Of a DNA stretch of 64,000 bases, positions 18,194 to 27,602 are shown in pieces. Both the position numbers and the translations under genes were made by a program. Every line of letters begins with the position of its first letter. The stretch's first letter is position 1. The DNA comes from Enterocloster clostridioformis (GTDB lineage Bacteria > Bacillota > Clostridia > Lachnospirales > Lachnospiraceae), in contig NZ_JAIWZC010000001.1 of assembly GCF_020297485.1 (NCBI RefSeq), positions 992,001 through 1,056,000 of the forward strand, read 5' to 3'. The notes under the pieces are model-generated. The model had not been told where the DNA came from. It saw only the letters and a program-made list of their open reading frames with translations, and did no database searches.

Positions 18194-19131
18194 TTATTCT
18201 ATTATTTTCTCTCTGTACTCAGACGCCGGTTCTCCGGGACATCCGCACATTTCCATCCGCCGGTTAATCTCGCCGGCCAGCATGGCTCCATAGGGTCTGC
18301 TCCTTGGTCCCGCTGCCAGGATATGGGCGAATCCATCCTCAGTCACCCCGATAACCATGCCTGAGCTGTATTCTGCCTGCCTCAGACGGGTATACGGCAC
18401 TGCCTCAAACCGGCAGCCGCCAGTTCCCTGTCCGCCTGCGCCAGTTCCCCATGACGTCCTGCCAGCCGTCTGTTCTGGGCCTTCAGCCGCCTGCCGTAAG
18501 AAATTCCGCAGACTGCGGCACCAGCCAGAAGGACTGCCGGCACCACGTAAAACAGCAGTCCCAGGGGATACTGCTCCAAAAATGTCCTGGGCACCGCATC
18601 CAGATAATAGTTTCCGACTATATCTGACATTTCCTCCATGGTCATGGGTATCTGAGTCTCCTCCCACATCAGGCTGTATGACTCCCTTGCATATCCCATA
18701 AGCTCTGACTGGATGGGCTCCCCAAAACCACAGACGTCCACAGGAGCCGGCGGCTTCTCAAGACCATCGCTGTATGTATACTCCATCAGATCCTTCAGAT
18801 TTTCAGGCAGTTCCCCCTTCATGGAAATGATATAAGGACGGAACATAAAATCAAAGCCAAAATAGTACTGGTTTTTGCTTTTTACATGCTCCACGAAGCT
18901 GTCTGTCAGATACTGGAGTCTGACATAGCTGTACCTCTCCGGTTCTGATATATCAAAAAGAACCGGGGAGGCCAGCTCCTCCTCATAATTTTGTGCGGCC
19001 ACCCTCTCCAGTAAAAGGCCGGACAATGCCGCAGCCAGTCCCAGAACCAGGCACAGGACCGCGCCGTACAGCCGTATGTCCGTGTAACGGAGCATTGTCA
19101 TCTTCCGGGACAGGGCGGGCATCTCTCCCAT
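18194..19131 (-). pseudogene. Frameshifted membrane protein gene inside the his operon
   Basis: Two overlapping frames form one apparent protein of ~310 residues. The first (19131-18382) has a membrane span at about residues 20-42, an outside domain of ~150 residues, a second span near 192-215 and a coiled coil. The second (to 18194) continues with GCRFEAVPYTRLRQAEYSS and ends 12 bases before hisA. They join if one G is restored in the GG at about 18421-18423 of the plus strand (CTGGCGG to CTGGCGGG). The topology resembles a sensor with an extracytoplasmic region, and no family is recognised. A real frameshift or a sequencing error are equally possible. The start is coupled to hisB (one base after its stop). 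Confidence 0.6.
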
Positions 19132-19132
19132 C

Positions 19133-19720
19133 CTAAAGGCTCCCCTTGGTGGAAAGTACGCCTGACAGACGCGGTTCCGCCGCCACCGCGCCGTCCAGGG
19201 CCTTGGCGAAAGCCTTAAAGGCAGCCTCGATGATATGGTGATTGTTTGTCCCTGAAAGCTGTTTTAAATGAAGGTTCATCTCCGCCCCATAGGAGACGGC
19301 GTAAAAGAATTCCCGCACCATCTCAGTCTCCAAATCCCCTACCTTTTCCCGGTCCAAGACCAGGTCGCAGACCAGATAGGGCCTTCCGCAAAGGTCCAGG
19401 GCGCAGAGCACCAGGGATTCGTCCATGGGCAGTATTTGGGAGCCGTAACGCATAATCCCCTTTTTGTCTCCCACTGCCTTTCGGATGGCCTGTCCCAGCA
19501 CGATTCCCGTATCCTCTATGGTGTGGTGGGTATCCACCTCCAAATCTCCCTTCACCGTAAGGTCCAGGTCAAAAAAGCCATGGCGCGCGAAGCTGTTTAA
19601 CATATGGTCAAAGAATCCGATGCCTGTGCTGATGTTCCCTCTGCCGGATCCATCCAGGTTAAGGGTCATGGATATATGCGTTTCGTTGGTGTCTCGGGTG
19701 ATGGATGCAGTCCGTTCCAT
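19133..19720 (-). CDS. hisB: Imidazoleglycerol-phosphate dehydratase
   Basis: A 195-residue monofunctional dehydratase, converting IGP to imidazole-acetol phosphate (step 7). The metal-binding His clusters are present: GFFDHML, THHTIEDTG and GTNNHHIIEAAFK. It lacks the phosphatase domain found in enterobacterial HisB, as is usual in Firmicutes. It lies 15 bases after hisD and is followed directly by the frameshifted gene. Confidence 0.95.
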   Translation of the reverse strand: MERTASITRDTNETHISMTLNLDGSGRGNISTGIGFFDHMLNSFARHGFFDLDLTVKGDLEVDTHHTIEDTGIVLGQAIRKAVGDKKGIMRYGSQILPMDESLVLCALDLCGRPYLVCDLVLDREKVGDLETEMVREFFYAVSYGAEMNLHLKQLSGTNNHHIIEAAFKAFAKALDGAVAAEPRLSGVLSTKGSL

Positions 19721-19735
19721 ATTCGTTATACCTCC

Positions 19736-21028
19736 CTATTGTTCAAAGCGCACTCTGACTGAATTAGCGTGGGCTGTCAGGTGTTCTGACTCGGCAAATG
19801 CCTCTATGTCCTTATGGGCTGTCTCAAGAGCCTCTCTGGAATAATAAATAATGCTGGATTTCTTAATGAAATCATCCACGCCAAGGGGTGAAAAGAACTT
19901 AGCCGTCCCATTGGTGGGCAGGATGTGGTTGGGGCCGGCAAAATAATCTCCCAAAGGCTCTGAGCTGTACTCCCCTATAAAGATAGCGCCTGCGTTCTGA
20001 ATCTTGGTCATGACCTCAAAAGGATTCCTGGTGACGATTTCCATGTGCTCCGGCGCAATGCTGTTGGCTGTCTCCACTGCCTTTTCCATGGATTCCGCCA
20101 CCAGGATATAACCGTAATTATCCAGGGACTTTCTTATGATGTCTCTGCGTGACAGCACCTTCAGGAAGCCATCCACCTCAACGGATACCTTCCTGGCCAG
20201 CTCCATGCTGGTGGTCACCAGAATGGAGGACGCCAGCTCATCGTGTTCTGCCTGGCTTAACAGGTCTGCGGCCACAAAACGCGGATTGGCGCTGTCATCG
20301 GCAATCACCAGGATTTCGCTGGGGCCTGCTATACTGTCAATGCTCACGTGGCCATAGACAGCCTTTTTGGCCAGAGCCACAAAGATGTTGCCGGGTCCCA
20401 CGATTTTATTTACCCTGGGGATGGATGCCGTGCCGAAAGCCAGGGCCGCCACTGCCTGTGCCCCGCCTGCCTTATAGACCTCTGTGGCTCCTGCCATGTG
20501 GGCCGCTGTCAGAGTCACCGGATTTACCTTTCCGTCCTTTCCGGGCGGCGTCACCATGGCAATGCGCTTCACTCCCGCCACCTCGGCCGGAATAATATTC
20601 ATCAGGACAGAGGAAGGATACGCCGCCTTGCCGCCGGGCACATACACTCCCACACTCTCTAAGGCAGTCACCTTCTGGCCCAGGATGGTGCCGTCAGGCT
20701 GGGCGTCAAACCAACTGTTCTGTCTCTGCTTCTCATGATAACGGCGGATATTGTCCATGGACTTCTCCATGACCTTTAAAAGGCCCGGTTCCACCTGTTT
20801 CATGGCCTCATCAATTTCCTCCCGGGTCACGCGTATGCTGTCCCCATCCAGGGACGCCCCGTCAAACCGCTTTGTATACTCAAACAGCGCCTCGTCTCCC
20901 CTGGTCTTTACATCATCCACAATGGCCTGTACGGTCTGGGTATAGCTGTCATAATTATTGGGGTCCCTTTTCAACATGTCCGCCAGAATATTTTCCATGG
21001 ACTTATTGTCTAATGTCACGATTCTCAT
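19736..21028 (-). CDS. hisD: Histidinol dehydrogenase
   Basis: A 430-residue zinc enzyme doing the last two oxidations to L-histidine. Family motifs are YVPGG, AGPSEIL, QAEHDE (zinc-binding) and SIAPEHMEI, followed by [17 protein letters not shown] choose the ATG at 21028, 9 bases from GGAGGA, over the in-frame ATG at 21037, which sits directly on that site. It overlaps no gene; hisG ends 33 bases upstream. Confidence 0.95.
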   Translation of the reverse strand: MRIVTLDNKSMENILADMLKRDPNNYDSYTQTVQAIVDDVKTRGDEALFEYTKRFDGASLDGDSIRVTREEIDEAMKQVEPGLLKVMEKSMDNIRRYHEKQRQNSWFDAQPDGTILGQKVTALESVGVYVPGGKAAYPSSVLMNIIPAEVAGVKRIAMVTPPGKDGKVNPVTLTAAHMAGATEVYKAGGAQAVAALAFGTASIPRVNKIVGPGNIFVALAKKAVYGHVSIDSIAGPSEILVIADDSANPRFVAADLLSQAEHDELASSILVTTSMELARKVSVEVDGFLKVLSRRDIIRKSLDNYGYILVAESMEKAVETANSIAPEHMEIVTRNPFEVMTKIQNAGAIFIGEYSSEPLGDYFAGPNHILPTNGTAKFFSPLGVDDFIKKSSIIYYSREALETAHKDIEAFAESEHLTAHANSVRVRFEQ

Positions 21029-21069
21029 GCCTAACATTCCTCCGCTTTCCTGACTTTGCTCCTGTGCTC

Positions 21070-21723
21070 CTACTTTCCGGCCTTCTCCTTAAGATATGCC
21101 TGAAACTTCTTGATGATGGCCGTGATGCGTTCATTTTCCGTCTTCATGCTCACCTGGTTCACCACCATCCTGGCGGACAGGCTGCACACTTCCTCTAACA
21201 CCATGAGTCCGTTCTCCCGCAGGGTGGAACCTGTCTCCACGATATCAACGATTACCTCGGACAGTCCCACGATGGGGGCCAGCTCGATGGAACCGTTCAG
21301 CTTAATGATTTCCACGGTCTGATACTTCTGGTTATAGAAATAGTCCTTTGCTATGTTGGGATACTTGGTGGCCACCCGAATCAACTCGTGGTGCTCCAGC
21401 CTTTCCCTGGCTGATTCAGGTCCGCAGACGCACATCCTGCATTTTCCCACCCCAAGGTCCATGACTTCATAGAGCTTGCGGCCCTCCTCCAATATGGTAT
21501 CCCTTCCCACAATGCCAATGTCAGCCGCCCCGTACTCCACGTATGTAGGCACATCATTGGCCTTTGCAAGAAAAAAACGCACTCCCAGGTCCTCATTAAC
21601 AAAGATAAGCTTCCTGGAAGCCTTATCCTTCATCTCATCACAGGAAATGCCGATTGCCTCAAACATCTCCATGGCTTTGTCCGCAAGCCTTCCTTTGGCT
21701 AACGCTATGGTCAAATATCTCAT
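21070..21723 (-). CDS. hisG: ATP phosphoribosyltransferase, short form
   Basis: A 217-residue catalytic subunit for step 1, ATP + PRPP to phosphoribosyl-ATP. It is the short HisG that lacks the C-terminal regulatory domain and requires HisZ, which is encoded immediately upstream. Signatures are [15 protein letters not shown], and the PRPP loop [13 protein letters not shown]. The ATG at 21723 is preceded by GGGAGG 11 bases upstream; a GTG three codons earlier is too close to it. Confidence 0.94.
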   Translation of the reverse strand: MRYLTIALAKGRLADKAMEMFEAIGISCDEMKDKASRKLIFVNEDLGVRFFLAKANDVPTYVEYGAADIGIVGRDTILEEGRKLYEVMDLGVGKCRMCVCGPESARERLEHHELIRVATKYPNIAKDYFYNQKYQTVEIIKLNGSIELAPIVGLSEVIVDIVETGSTLRENGLMVLEEVCSLSARMVVNQVSMKTENERITAIIKKFQAYLKEKAGK

Positions 21724-21745
21724 CGTTTTCACGGCCTCCCTGTGT

Positions 21746-23047
21746 TTACTCGTAAGCGGTAATGGGTATCTGGTCTATATTCCCGTTCACCGTGTCCATG
21801 GCTGTCACTGTGGTCCCGTCACCCTTCAGGTACAGGACATTGCGCATGCCCCTCTGTGCCGCCCTGGCCTTGTAATCCTCTAGCGGCACCTGCTCCTTCT
21901 TCTTCATGGACTGGACGGCCAGCCCCTTATCCCTGAAATAGCTGCCCAGCCACAGGGCCCGGGATCTGGCTGACGTCTCATAGAGTATCACCGTATTCAC
22001 CAGCGTCACCGGAACATCAATCTGCTGCCTGGAAAGGGCGGCCATCAGCTGGTCTACCACAATCACGAATCCCACTGCAGGCGTATCCTTTCCAAACTGC
22101 ACCAGCAGCTTGTCATACCGGCCTCCGGTGACAATATAATCCCCGGTTCCATAGGTATATGCCTTGAAAATGATTCCCGTATAGTACTGATACCTGCTGA
22201 GCATCCCCAGGTCGTAGGATACATAGGCTTCCAGGCCTCTGCTCTCCAGAATGGAGTGGACCTTCTCCAGCCGCTCAATGGCAGCCAGGGCCCCCGGATT
22301 GGCGGTAAGCTTTTTCGCCTCCTGCATCTGCTCCAGGGAGCCGAACAGCTCCGGAAGTTTCAGAAAAGCCGTCTTAAGCCCTTCGTCCATGGACTGGTTC
22401 TTCAGCAGACCCTCCACGGCAAAATAGTTCTTGTTTTCAATGTACTGATTCAGCTCTTGCTCTACTTCCTCTTCCAGCCCGGCCTCCTTGAGAAGGCTTC
22501 TGTAAAATGCCACCTGACCCAGCTCCACCTGGAACTCCTTAAGGCCAGCCTGCCTCAGGCTGTCAATGACCATGGCAATCATCTCGGCATCCGCATCCTC
22601 GGAATCATCCCCAATCAGCTCAGCCCCTGTCTCAGCCCGCTCCTTAAGGCGGCCCTGATAGCTGCTGTTATTCTTAAAGGTGCGCTCCAGGTAGCAGAGC
22701 CGAAGAGGCATGTGGTCGTCCATAAAGTACTTGGCCACGCACCGCGCAACCGCCGGCGTCATATCCGGCCTCAGCACCAGTGTATTGTTGTCCCGGTCAA
22801 AGAACTTAAACATCTCCCTGTCCGGCACGCTTCCCCTGTCCTTGCTGAAAATATCAAAATATTCAAAACTCGGAGTCTGGATATGCTCATATCCGTACAG
22901 GTAAAAGGTATCCAGAATCTTGTCCTGTACTGCCAGCTTCTTCCTGCATTCTCCGTTATAACTGTCCTTTACGCCCTCCGGCGTATGAATCAACCGATTA
23001 TTTCCTGCCATCCTGTTCCCTGCCTTTATATTTTTCCGCACTTTCAT
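21746..23047 (-). CDS. hisZ: HisZ, regulatory subunit of ATP phosphoribosyltransferase
   Basis: A 433-residue protein related to histidyl-tRNA synthetase but serving as the regulatory partner of short HisG. It keeps class II motifs 1-3 ([33 protein letters not shown]), while context and the modified C-terminus place it as HisZ. It probably carries histidine feedback. The first 12 residues ([12 protein letters not shown]) may not be translated: an internal ATG at residue 13 also has a purine-rich site. A strong promoter lies at 23101-23129, so this is the first gene of the operon. Confidence 0.9.
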   Translation of the reverse strand: MKVRKNIKAGNRMAGNNRLIHTPEGVKDSYNGECRKKLAVQDKILDTFYLYGYEHIQTPSFEYFDIFSKDRGSVPDREMFKFFDRDNNTLVLRPDMTPAVARCVAKYFMDDHMPLRLCYLERTFKNNSSYQGRLKERAETGAELIGDDSEDADAEMIAMVIDSLRQAGLKEFQVELGQVAFYRSLLKEAGLEEEVEQELNQYIENKNYFAVEGLLKNQSMDEGLKTAFLKLPELFGSLEQMQEAKKLTANPGALAAIERLEKVHSILESRGLEAYVSYDLGMLSRYQYYTGIIFKAYTYGTGDYIVTGGRYDKLLVQFGKDTPAVGFVIVVDQLMAALSRQQIDVPVTLVNTVILYETSARSRALWLGSYFRDKGLAVQSMKKKEQVPLEDYKARAAQRGMRNVLYLKGDGTTVTAMDTVNGNIDQIPITAYE

Positions 23048-23100
23048 CCTTTTTTTTGCTTTCCTGTGGTAAAGTGCTAATTCATTAACGTGATTGTTTC

Positions 23101-23129
23101 ATTATAGAGGAAAACCATGCGGCTGTCAA
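23101..23129 (-). promoter_or_regulatory. Consensus promoter of the his operon
   Basis: On the minus strand TTGACA, a 17-base spacer and TATAAT lie at 23129-23101, about 50 bases before hisZ. Both boxes match consensus exactly. An inverted repeat CCCGAA-GCAGT-TTCGGG (23147-23163) lies just upstream of the -35 box. No T-box (with AGGGTGGTACCGCG-like sequence) is seen in the short leader. Confidence 0.85.
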
Positions 23130-23287
23130 TCCTATTTTCGCGTGCCCGAAGCAGTTTCGGGATTCTATTCTGCTCATAGTACAATATACCTTATTATACT
23201 TTTATTTACAGGACTGGTCAATGAAAATGTACCCGCAGGGAGGCATGCGGGGAGGTATGGAAGGTGGGGCGCTTCACGCGCAGCCTC

Positions 23288-23821
23288 CTATGACCTTCTG
23301 TCCAGGTCTTTTTGTATTTCTTCCAGATAGTGGACCAGAAAGCCGGCATGGGAACGGACCCGCCAGTTTTTGTCCACCTCGTCGTAGGTAAAGCTTTTGC
23401 GCCCTCCCTCCTCCATCCGTTTCCAGTATCCCTCTATCTGTTCAAAAGGCAGGTAATATATCTCGTCCAGGCCGGTAAAATAGAGAATGATAAATGCAAT
23501 TCCGCCCTGTTTCTCAAATTCCCCCATGAATTCGATCTGGTGGGGATGGATATTTTGAAGGGGAAATGTCTTTACCGCGCATTCCTTGGCATCAAAACAC
23601 ACCGGAATCCCCTGCACGGCCCCGATATAGTCCACGGTACTCTTCTGGTCAAAATAGGCCAGGGTGATGTGGCGGCTGGACTTGGCAATTTCAATGGGAG
23701 TGATGGGCGTCGGTATCTTCTGTATCAGAGCCAGCTTCTTTTCCCTGTACAAATCGTTGGTATGGTTAATCAAATCTTCAAGGGTAGAGCCCCTTAATCC
23801 TCTGGAATTCCAGGTACCCAT
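23288..23821 (-). CDS. recU: Holliday junction resolvase RecU
   Basis: A 177-residue PD-(D/E)XK nuclease that resolves Holliday junctions and helps DNA repair and segregation. The RecU core is visible: STVDYIGAVQ, then CFDAKECAVKTFPL (catalytic Asp, Glu and Lys) and a downstream HQIEFMGEFEKQGGIAF. It is somewhat shorter at the N-terminus than Bacillus RecU (~200 residues). The ATG at 23821 has AAGGAATG upstream. In Bacillus recU pairs with a PBP gene; here it stands alone. Confidence 0.9.
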   Translation of the reverse strand: MGTWNSRGLRGSTLEDLINHTNDLYREKKLALIQKIPTPITPIEIAKSSRHITLAYFDQKSTVDYIGAVQGIPVCFDAKECAVKTFPLQNIHPHQIEFMGEFEKQGGIAFIILYFTGLDEIYYLPFEQIEGYWKRMEEGGRKSFTYDEVDKNWRVRSHAGFLVHYLEEIQKDLDRRS

Positions 23822-24027
23822 ATCAGTTCATTCCTTTTATGTATTCTGTATTTGCAGGATAGTGTTTCCCATGTGTCTCTATCCCGTGCATCAGATAAGT
23901 ATATCAAAATCAAGGATATTTCACAAGCACCGCAATTTCAAAAAAATATAAAGTAACGGAAAGGATTCCGGAGCCTCAATCGTATTATCGTATTAATAGT
24001 GAACGAATCAAAAAAGGAAATTGAAAC

Positions 24028-24405
24028 ATGAAAATCAGAACTATAATGACAGCAGCAGCCACAGGCATTCTATTAACCGCAGCGGGAAGCAGTCTTGCAT
24101 GGGGTGCCGGCCGGACCTGTCCCAGAGGATATGCTGGCTGTACGGACTATGAATACTGCAGGAGCCACGAACACGGAGACTGCGAAGGCCGCTGGTCTGA
24201 GGACGGGGATTGGATATGCCCGGACGGAAAAACCATGGACAGACGTCCTCACCAGGCACTTCAGGGTATGGATGCCATGGCGGAAACAGCCCTCATGGCA
24301 GACGCGGCTGCGGTTCACATTACAGATAGAAAAACGGTACTGCACCTGGCAGTACCGGACATATGGAGCGGCTATGCGGCAGGAATCAGATGTAGGAGGC
24401 CATGA
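24028..24405 (+). CDS. Small secreted Cys-rich protein, unknown
   Basis: A 125-residue protein with a clear signal peptide (basic start, hydrophobic residues 7-24, cleavage near SLAWGA). The mature part has several Cys (residues about 30-64) in a His/Gly/Glu-rich setting. AAAGGAAA precedes the ATG. It lies just ahead of a broken sigma factor gene and overlaps it by 4 bases, so it could have shared a promoter. No family is recognised; the C-terminal third looks poorly conserved and may have been altered by the adjacent deletion. Confidence 0.5.
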   Translation: MKIRTIMTAAATGILLTAAGSSLAWGAGRTCPRGYAGCTDYEYCRSHEHGDCEGRWSEDGDWICPDGKTMDRRPHQALQGMDAMAETALMADAAAVHITDRKTVLHLAVPDIWSGYAAGIRCRRP

Positions 24406-24719
24406 GCATGGCTGATACAAAAAGCCCGGATCTGTCCCATGTGCTGGAATCCGTGATGAAGCTTCCTGATAAATACAGAATCATCGTTTATCTGCATTAT
24501 TATGAGGGTTACTCAGCCGTGGAGATTGCGGGTATTTTACATAAAAATGTCAATACCATATATACACATCTGTCAAGAGCGAAAGCCGGTGCCGCGCAGA
24601 ATGAAATGGGCGGTATCCCTTGCCTGTCTCCTGCTCTTTGCCACCAGCGGCCTGGGCAGTTACAGCCTGTACTACACGAAAGCAGCCGTCATCAGCATAG
24701 ACGTGAACCCCGGCATTGA
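24402..24719 (+). pseudogene. ECF sigma factor relic (region 4 only)
   Basis: Residues about 10-65 of this frame match sigma-70 region 4 of an ECF sigma factor: KLPDKYRIIVYLHYYEGYS, then the helix-turn-helix AVEIAGILHKNVNTIYTHLSRAKA. Region 2, which binds the -10 element, is missing, and the frame then loses homology after 24600. The downstream anti-sigma sequence continues in another frame directly from that point. One internal deletion therefore appears to have joined the sigma 3' end to the middle of the anti-sigma gene. It cannot work as a sigma factor. Confidence 0.6.
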
Positions 24720-25350
24720 ACTGGACATCAACCGCTGGGGAAAGGTGGTGGGCCAGACCACCTACGGGGAAGAAAGCGAGACCGTCCTCCAGACCCTTTC
24801 GCTGAAACACCTGGAATATGAGGAGGCACTGGCGCTTCTGCTGGGCAGCGATGCCATGCAGCAGTATCTGAAAAAAGACGCCCTTGTCTCCATCACGCTG
24901 GAAACAAAAGACAGGGACCTTAAGATGCTCTCAAGCCTTCAGGAGTGCGTGGACACAGCCTTAATGCAGTGCCATGGCGTAAAAGCAGAGTATGCCACCG
25001 TGGACAGCCACATGTGTGAGGAAGCCCACCAGCACGGGATGTCCTTAGGAAAGTATTACGCCATACAGGAGCTTCTCACAGCTGACCCCCAGGCCACGCT
25101 GGACGAATTCAAGGATAAGACCATGAAAGAGATAAAGGGCCACACGGAACACTGTGAACACCGTCAGCAGAGAATGCAGGGGGAAATGTGGGGAGAATCA
25201 CCGGAAGGATCTCAGGATGAATCTCAGGATAAGCTACCGGAAACTAGAAATAGTAAACCAGATACTCCTTTTTTTCGGAAAAGCCCATCCTCTTATACAT
25301 GGCTTCAGGACACAGATATCTCCAGACTGAAAGGCTGCTCCCAGACATAA
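24601..25350 (+). CDS. RsgI-like anti-sigma sensor lacking its N-terminal domain
   Basis: About 249 residues from the ATG at 24601. A membrane span (residues 3-22) is followed by ISIDVNPGIELDINRWG, the hallmark of the RsgI extracytoplasmic region. The N-terminal anti-sigma domain is missing, replaced by the sigma relic in a different frame. A charged, His-rich helix and a Glu/Gln/Ser-rich tail complete it. The frame can be extended upstream to 24502 but that part lacks homology. The ribosome site is weak, so expression is uncertain. The final 46 bases overlap the converging lipoprotein gene. It is probably a decayed member of an ECF/RsgI pair. Confidence 0.55.
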   Translation: MKWAVSLACLLLFATSGLGSYSLYYTKAAVISIDVNPGIELDINRWGKVVGQTTYGEESETVLQTLSLKHLEYEEALALLLGSDAMQQYLKKDALVSITLETKDRDLKMLSSLQECVDTALMQCHGVKAEYATVDSHMCEEAHQHGMSLGKYYAIQELLTADPQATLDEFKDKTMKEIKGHTEHCEHRQQRMQGEMWGESPEGSQDESQDKLPETRNSKPDTPFFRKSPSSYTWLQDTDISRLKGCSQT

Positions 25351-26726
25351 TACGGATGCCAGAGCTGAAATGTAATGGAGTCATCCCCCTCCTCATACGG
25401 CAGATAAAATATAAAGCGGCCGCCCAGGTCAGGGTCTGATACGGACTCCTTATCCGGCATTACATCCAGCCACTCATCCTGGTCCGATGTCCCCTTTGTT
25501 TTAACCCTGCACAGGACCATTTCCATCTGCCCGCTGCCTTTTGCCGCCTGCGCTCTGAGCTCCAGACGGCAAAACAGGGATTCCCCTGTCCCCTCACCAT
25601 CACTTGCTCCCATTTCCGGTCCGAATGTCCCCTTACCGCCCGTGGCTTCCATTGACACGATTTCCAATCCGTGGTCCTTAAACAGGATTTCCCGGTCCGA
25701 TACACCTTCTTTTCCAGATTTCTCCCCAGTCAAAGGCAGGATAATCACCCCTGATTCTTCTGAAGATATGAGGGTGACGGAAGGCACGGAAAGCTGAAAG
25801 CTTCCGCTCTGCAATTCAGCCGGAACGTCAAAGTACCATATACGTCCGTCCGAGCCATTTATCCTGTATTCCACTTCTGGATCCCGGTTCATCACCATGG
25901 GCAGTGATTCCCTTGTCTGCCTGTAAATCTTTTTATCTTCACCCAAAAGGGTGATTTCCTCCTTTTGGCTGCTCAAAGGGTTGATTCTTCCTGGTATCAA
26001 CTGTTCACTGATGTTTTCGCTGAACGCATAAAGCTCCACTGCCAGCCCCTTTTCTCCTGCCGGAACCGCTCTTGGCACCATCCATCTGTCCTCATGCCGG
26101 ACAGCCCCTTCCATATCCGAAATCTGCTCGTAGCCTTTGGCCTGAGTCCAGGAAAATTCCAGGTTTTCATCCAGGCCGTCTATCTGGAAATAATATCCGG
26201 CCAGCCCTTTCTCCGTGTCAATCTTCTTGGATGTGGTACAGAACTCTGCCAAAATCTCACGGTATCCGGCGTCCCCGGCATCATGGTTTTCGCTGTGCGT
26301 TCCCATCCGCTCTGCCGTATACCCCATATCCGGTATTCCCGGTCCAAAACAGCGCATATCAAAGCTCCGGGAACCCGCCTCCATGTCATTCTCCATTCGG
26401 TTTTTCCTGTAGTCCAATATACGCAGTTCAGCGACCATCTCATTATTCTGCAGCATTCCACGCACCAATTCCACTGTCACCCCATTCCTGCTGACAGAAT
26501 ATCCGCTTTCATTTTCCAGAACATACACCTGATACGGTGAATGGGCTATGATTCCAAATCCTGGGGCAAACTGATATGCAGGTACAAAGCTGGATGCTTC
26601 CTGCGCGTTTTGCCGTCCCTCACCGCACCCGGCACACCCCAGAATAACCAGAAAAATCCCTGCCATGATTCCCGCCTTGACCCCTGCCATTTCTGCCCAT
26701 CTCCTTCCCCAACCGAAATGTTTCAT
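25305..26726 (-). CDS. Lipoprotein, paralogue of the 5.7-7.5 kb protein
   Basis: A 473-residue exported protein with a hydrophobic N-terminus and lipobox ILGC/CAGC (Cys31 or Cys34). The mature part starts with YQFAPGFGIIAHSPYQVYVL, similar in pattern to the start of the 580-residue lipoprotein at 5.7 kb, and its end WHPYYVWEQPFSLEIS matches RPSYGWNQEFVLPV there. It lacks the long Gly/Glu linker of its relative. The rest is beta-rich. A strong promoter (26777-26805) drives it alone. Function unknown; the shared ends suggest a common surface fold. Confidence 0.65.
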   Translation of the reverse strand: MKHFGWGRRWAEMAGVKAGIMAGIFLVILGCAGCGEGRQNAQEASSFVPAYQFAPGFGIIAHSPYQVYVLENESGYSVSRNGVTVELVRGMLQNNEMVAELRILDYRKNRMENDMEAGSRSFDMRCFGPGIPDMGYTAERMGTHSENHDAGDAGYREILAEFCTTSKKIDTEKGLAGYYFQIDGLDENLEFSWTQAKGYEQISDMEGAVRHEDRWMVPRAVPAGEKGLAVELYAFSENISEQLIPGRINPLSSQKEEITLLGEDKKIYRQTRESLPMVMNRDPEVEYRINGSDGRIWYFDVPAELQSGSFQLSVPSVTLISSEESGVIILPLTGEKSGKEGVSDREILFKDHGLEIVSMEATGGKGTFGPEMGASDGEGTGESLFCRLELRAQAAKGSGQMEMVLCRVKTKGTSDQDEWLDVMPDKESVSDPDLGGRFIFYLPYEEGDDSITFQLWHPYYVWEQPFSLEISVS

Positions 26727-26776
26727 AATACTGCCTCCATTCCCCCTGTGCCCAAACGAAATATACTATATTATCC

Positions 26777-26805
26777 AGTATATTGGACCAAAGAGGGCAA
26801 GTCAA
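26777..26805 (-). promoter_or_regulatory. Promoter of the lipoprotein gene
   Basis: On the minus strand TTGACT, a 17-base spacer and TATACT lie 50-80 bases before the ATG at 26726. Confidence 0.7.
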
Positions 26806-26903
26806 TGAAGGTTTTGGGATATTAAGGATATCTTCATAAAATCGAAAAACAAGTTATACGGGAAACGGTATGGAAGCTTGACGCATTCATGTAAATGTTT
26901 ATA

Positions 26904-26944
26904 TTGACATATGTTAACATCAGGAATATACTATATGTTAACAT
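26904..26944 (+). promoter_or_regulatory. TetR promoter with twin palindromic operators
   Basis: TTGACA (26904-26909), 17 bases, TATACT (26927-26932). Two identical palindromes ATGTTAACAT lie at 26911-26920 (in the spacer) and 26935-26944 (after the -10), 24 bases apart. A repressor bound here would block RNA polymerase; the TetR protein encoded next is the obvious candidate. Confidence 0.75.
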
Positions 26945-26967
26945 CTGTTAATTTGAGGGGATGTAAT

Positions 26968-27573
26968 ATGAATACACATACAAGAGAAAAAAAGCCATAT
27001 CATTTTGGTAATTTAAAAGAAACGCTCATCGAACAGGGAATTGAGCTAATTCATGAGCGGGGGATTGAAAAATTTTCTTTACGAAAGGTGGCGAAACAAG
27101 TAGGTGTATCAGCAACTGCCTGCTACAATCACTTTGGAAATATTGATGAGCTGCTCCGGGGAATGTACTCTTATGTGATCGACAGATTCGCAGCCGCTCT
27201 AAAACAGGCAGTTGAAGATAATCCCTGTCATAATGTTACAATTTCTATGGGCGTGGCCTATGTGGAATTTTTTGCAAAGTATCCGCACTATTTTAATTTC
27301 TTATTTGACAGTGAATATCTGGGCATTCAAATAAAGGAAACTGAAATCACATGGAACAGCTCCTTTACTCCATTTGAAATTTTTGTAAATGGTGCAAAAA
27401 GAGGAATGAGGGAACTAAACATTGATGAAAAAGAGTTAAGAGACGACCTTTTGGTAATGTGGGCAGCCGTACACGGTCTGGCAGCTATGGCTAACATGAA
27501 AGGCGTACAGTATGACAATGGTGATTGGGGCGCTCTTACAGAAAGAATACTGCTTAACAAGGTAATACTGTAA
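26968..27573 (+). CDS. TetR/AcrR-family repressor
   Basis: A 201-residue regulator. Residues about 12-60 form the TetR DNA-binding domain (GIEKFSLRKVAKQVGVSATA, then CYNHFGNIDELLRGMYSY). The C-terminal ligand domain is of the WHG type (PHYFNFLF, MWAAVHGLAAMA). I choose the ATG at 26968, preceded by GAGGGGAT; earlier in-frame ATGs lie within the promoter operators. It is probably autoregulated and also controls the nitroreductase gene 29 bases downstream. Base composition is AT-richer than the neighbours, suggesting horizontal transfer. Confidence 0.85.
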   Translation: MNTHTREKKPYHFGNLKETLIEQGIELIHERGIEKFSLRKVAKQVGVSATACYNHFGNIDELLRGMYSYVIDRFAAALKQAVEDNPCHNVTISMGVAYVEFFAKYPHYFNFLFDSEYLGIQIKETEITWNSSFTPFEIFVNGAKRGMRELNIDEKELRDDLLVMWAAVHGLAAMANMKGVQYDNGDWGALTERILLNKVIL

Positions 27574-27602
27574 CATGAGTTGAAAACCAGGAGGAACTTA
27601 TT

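Noticed and set aside
22256-23080. A 274-residue open frame antisense to hisZ
   Set aside because: hisZ is certain on the other strand, and the frame has no ribosome site.
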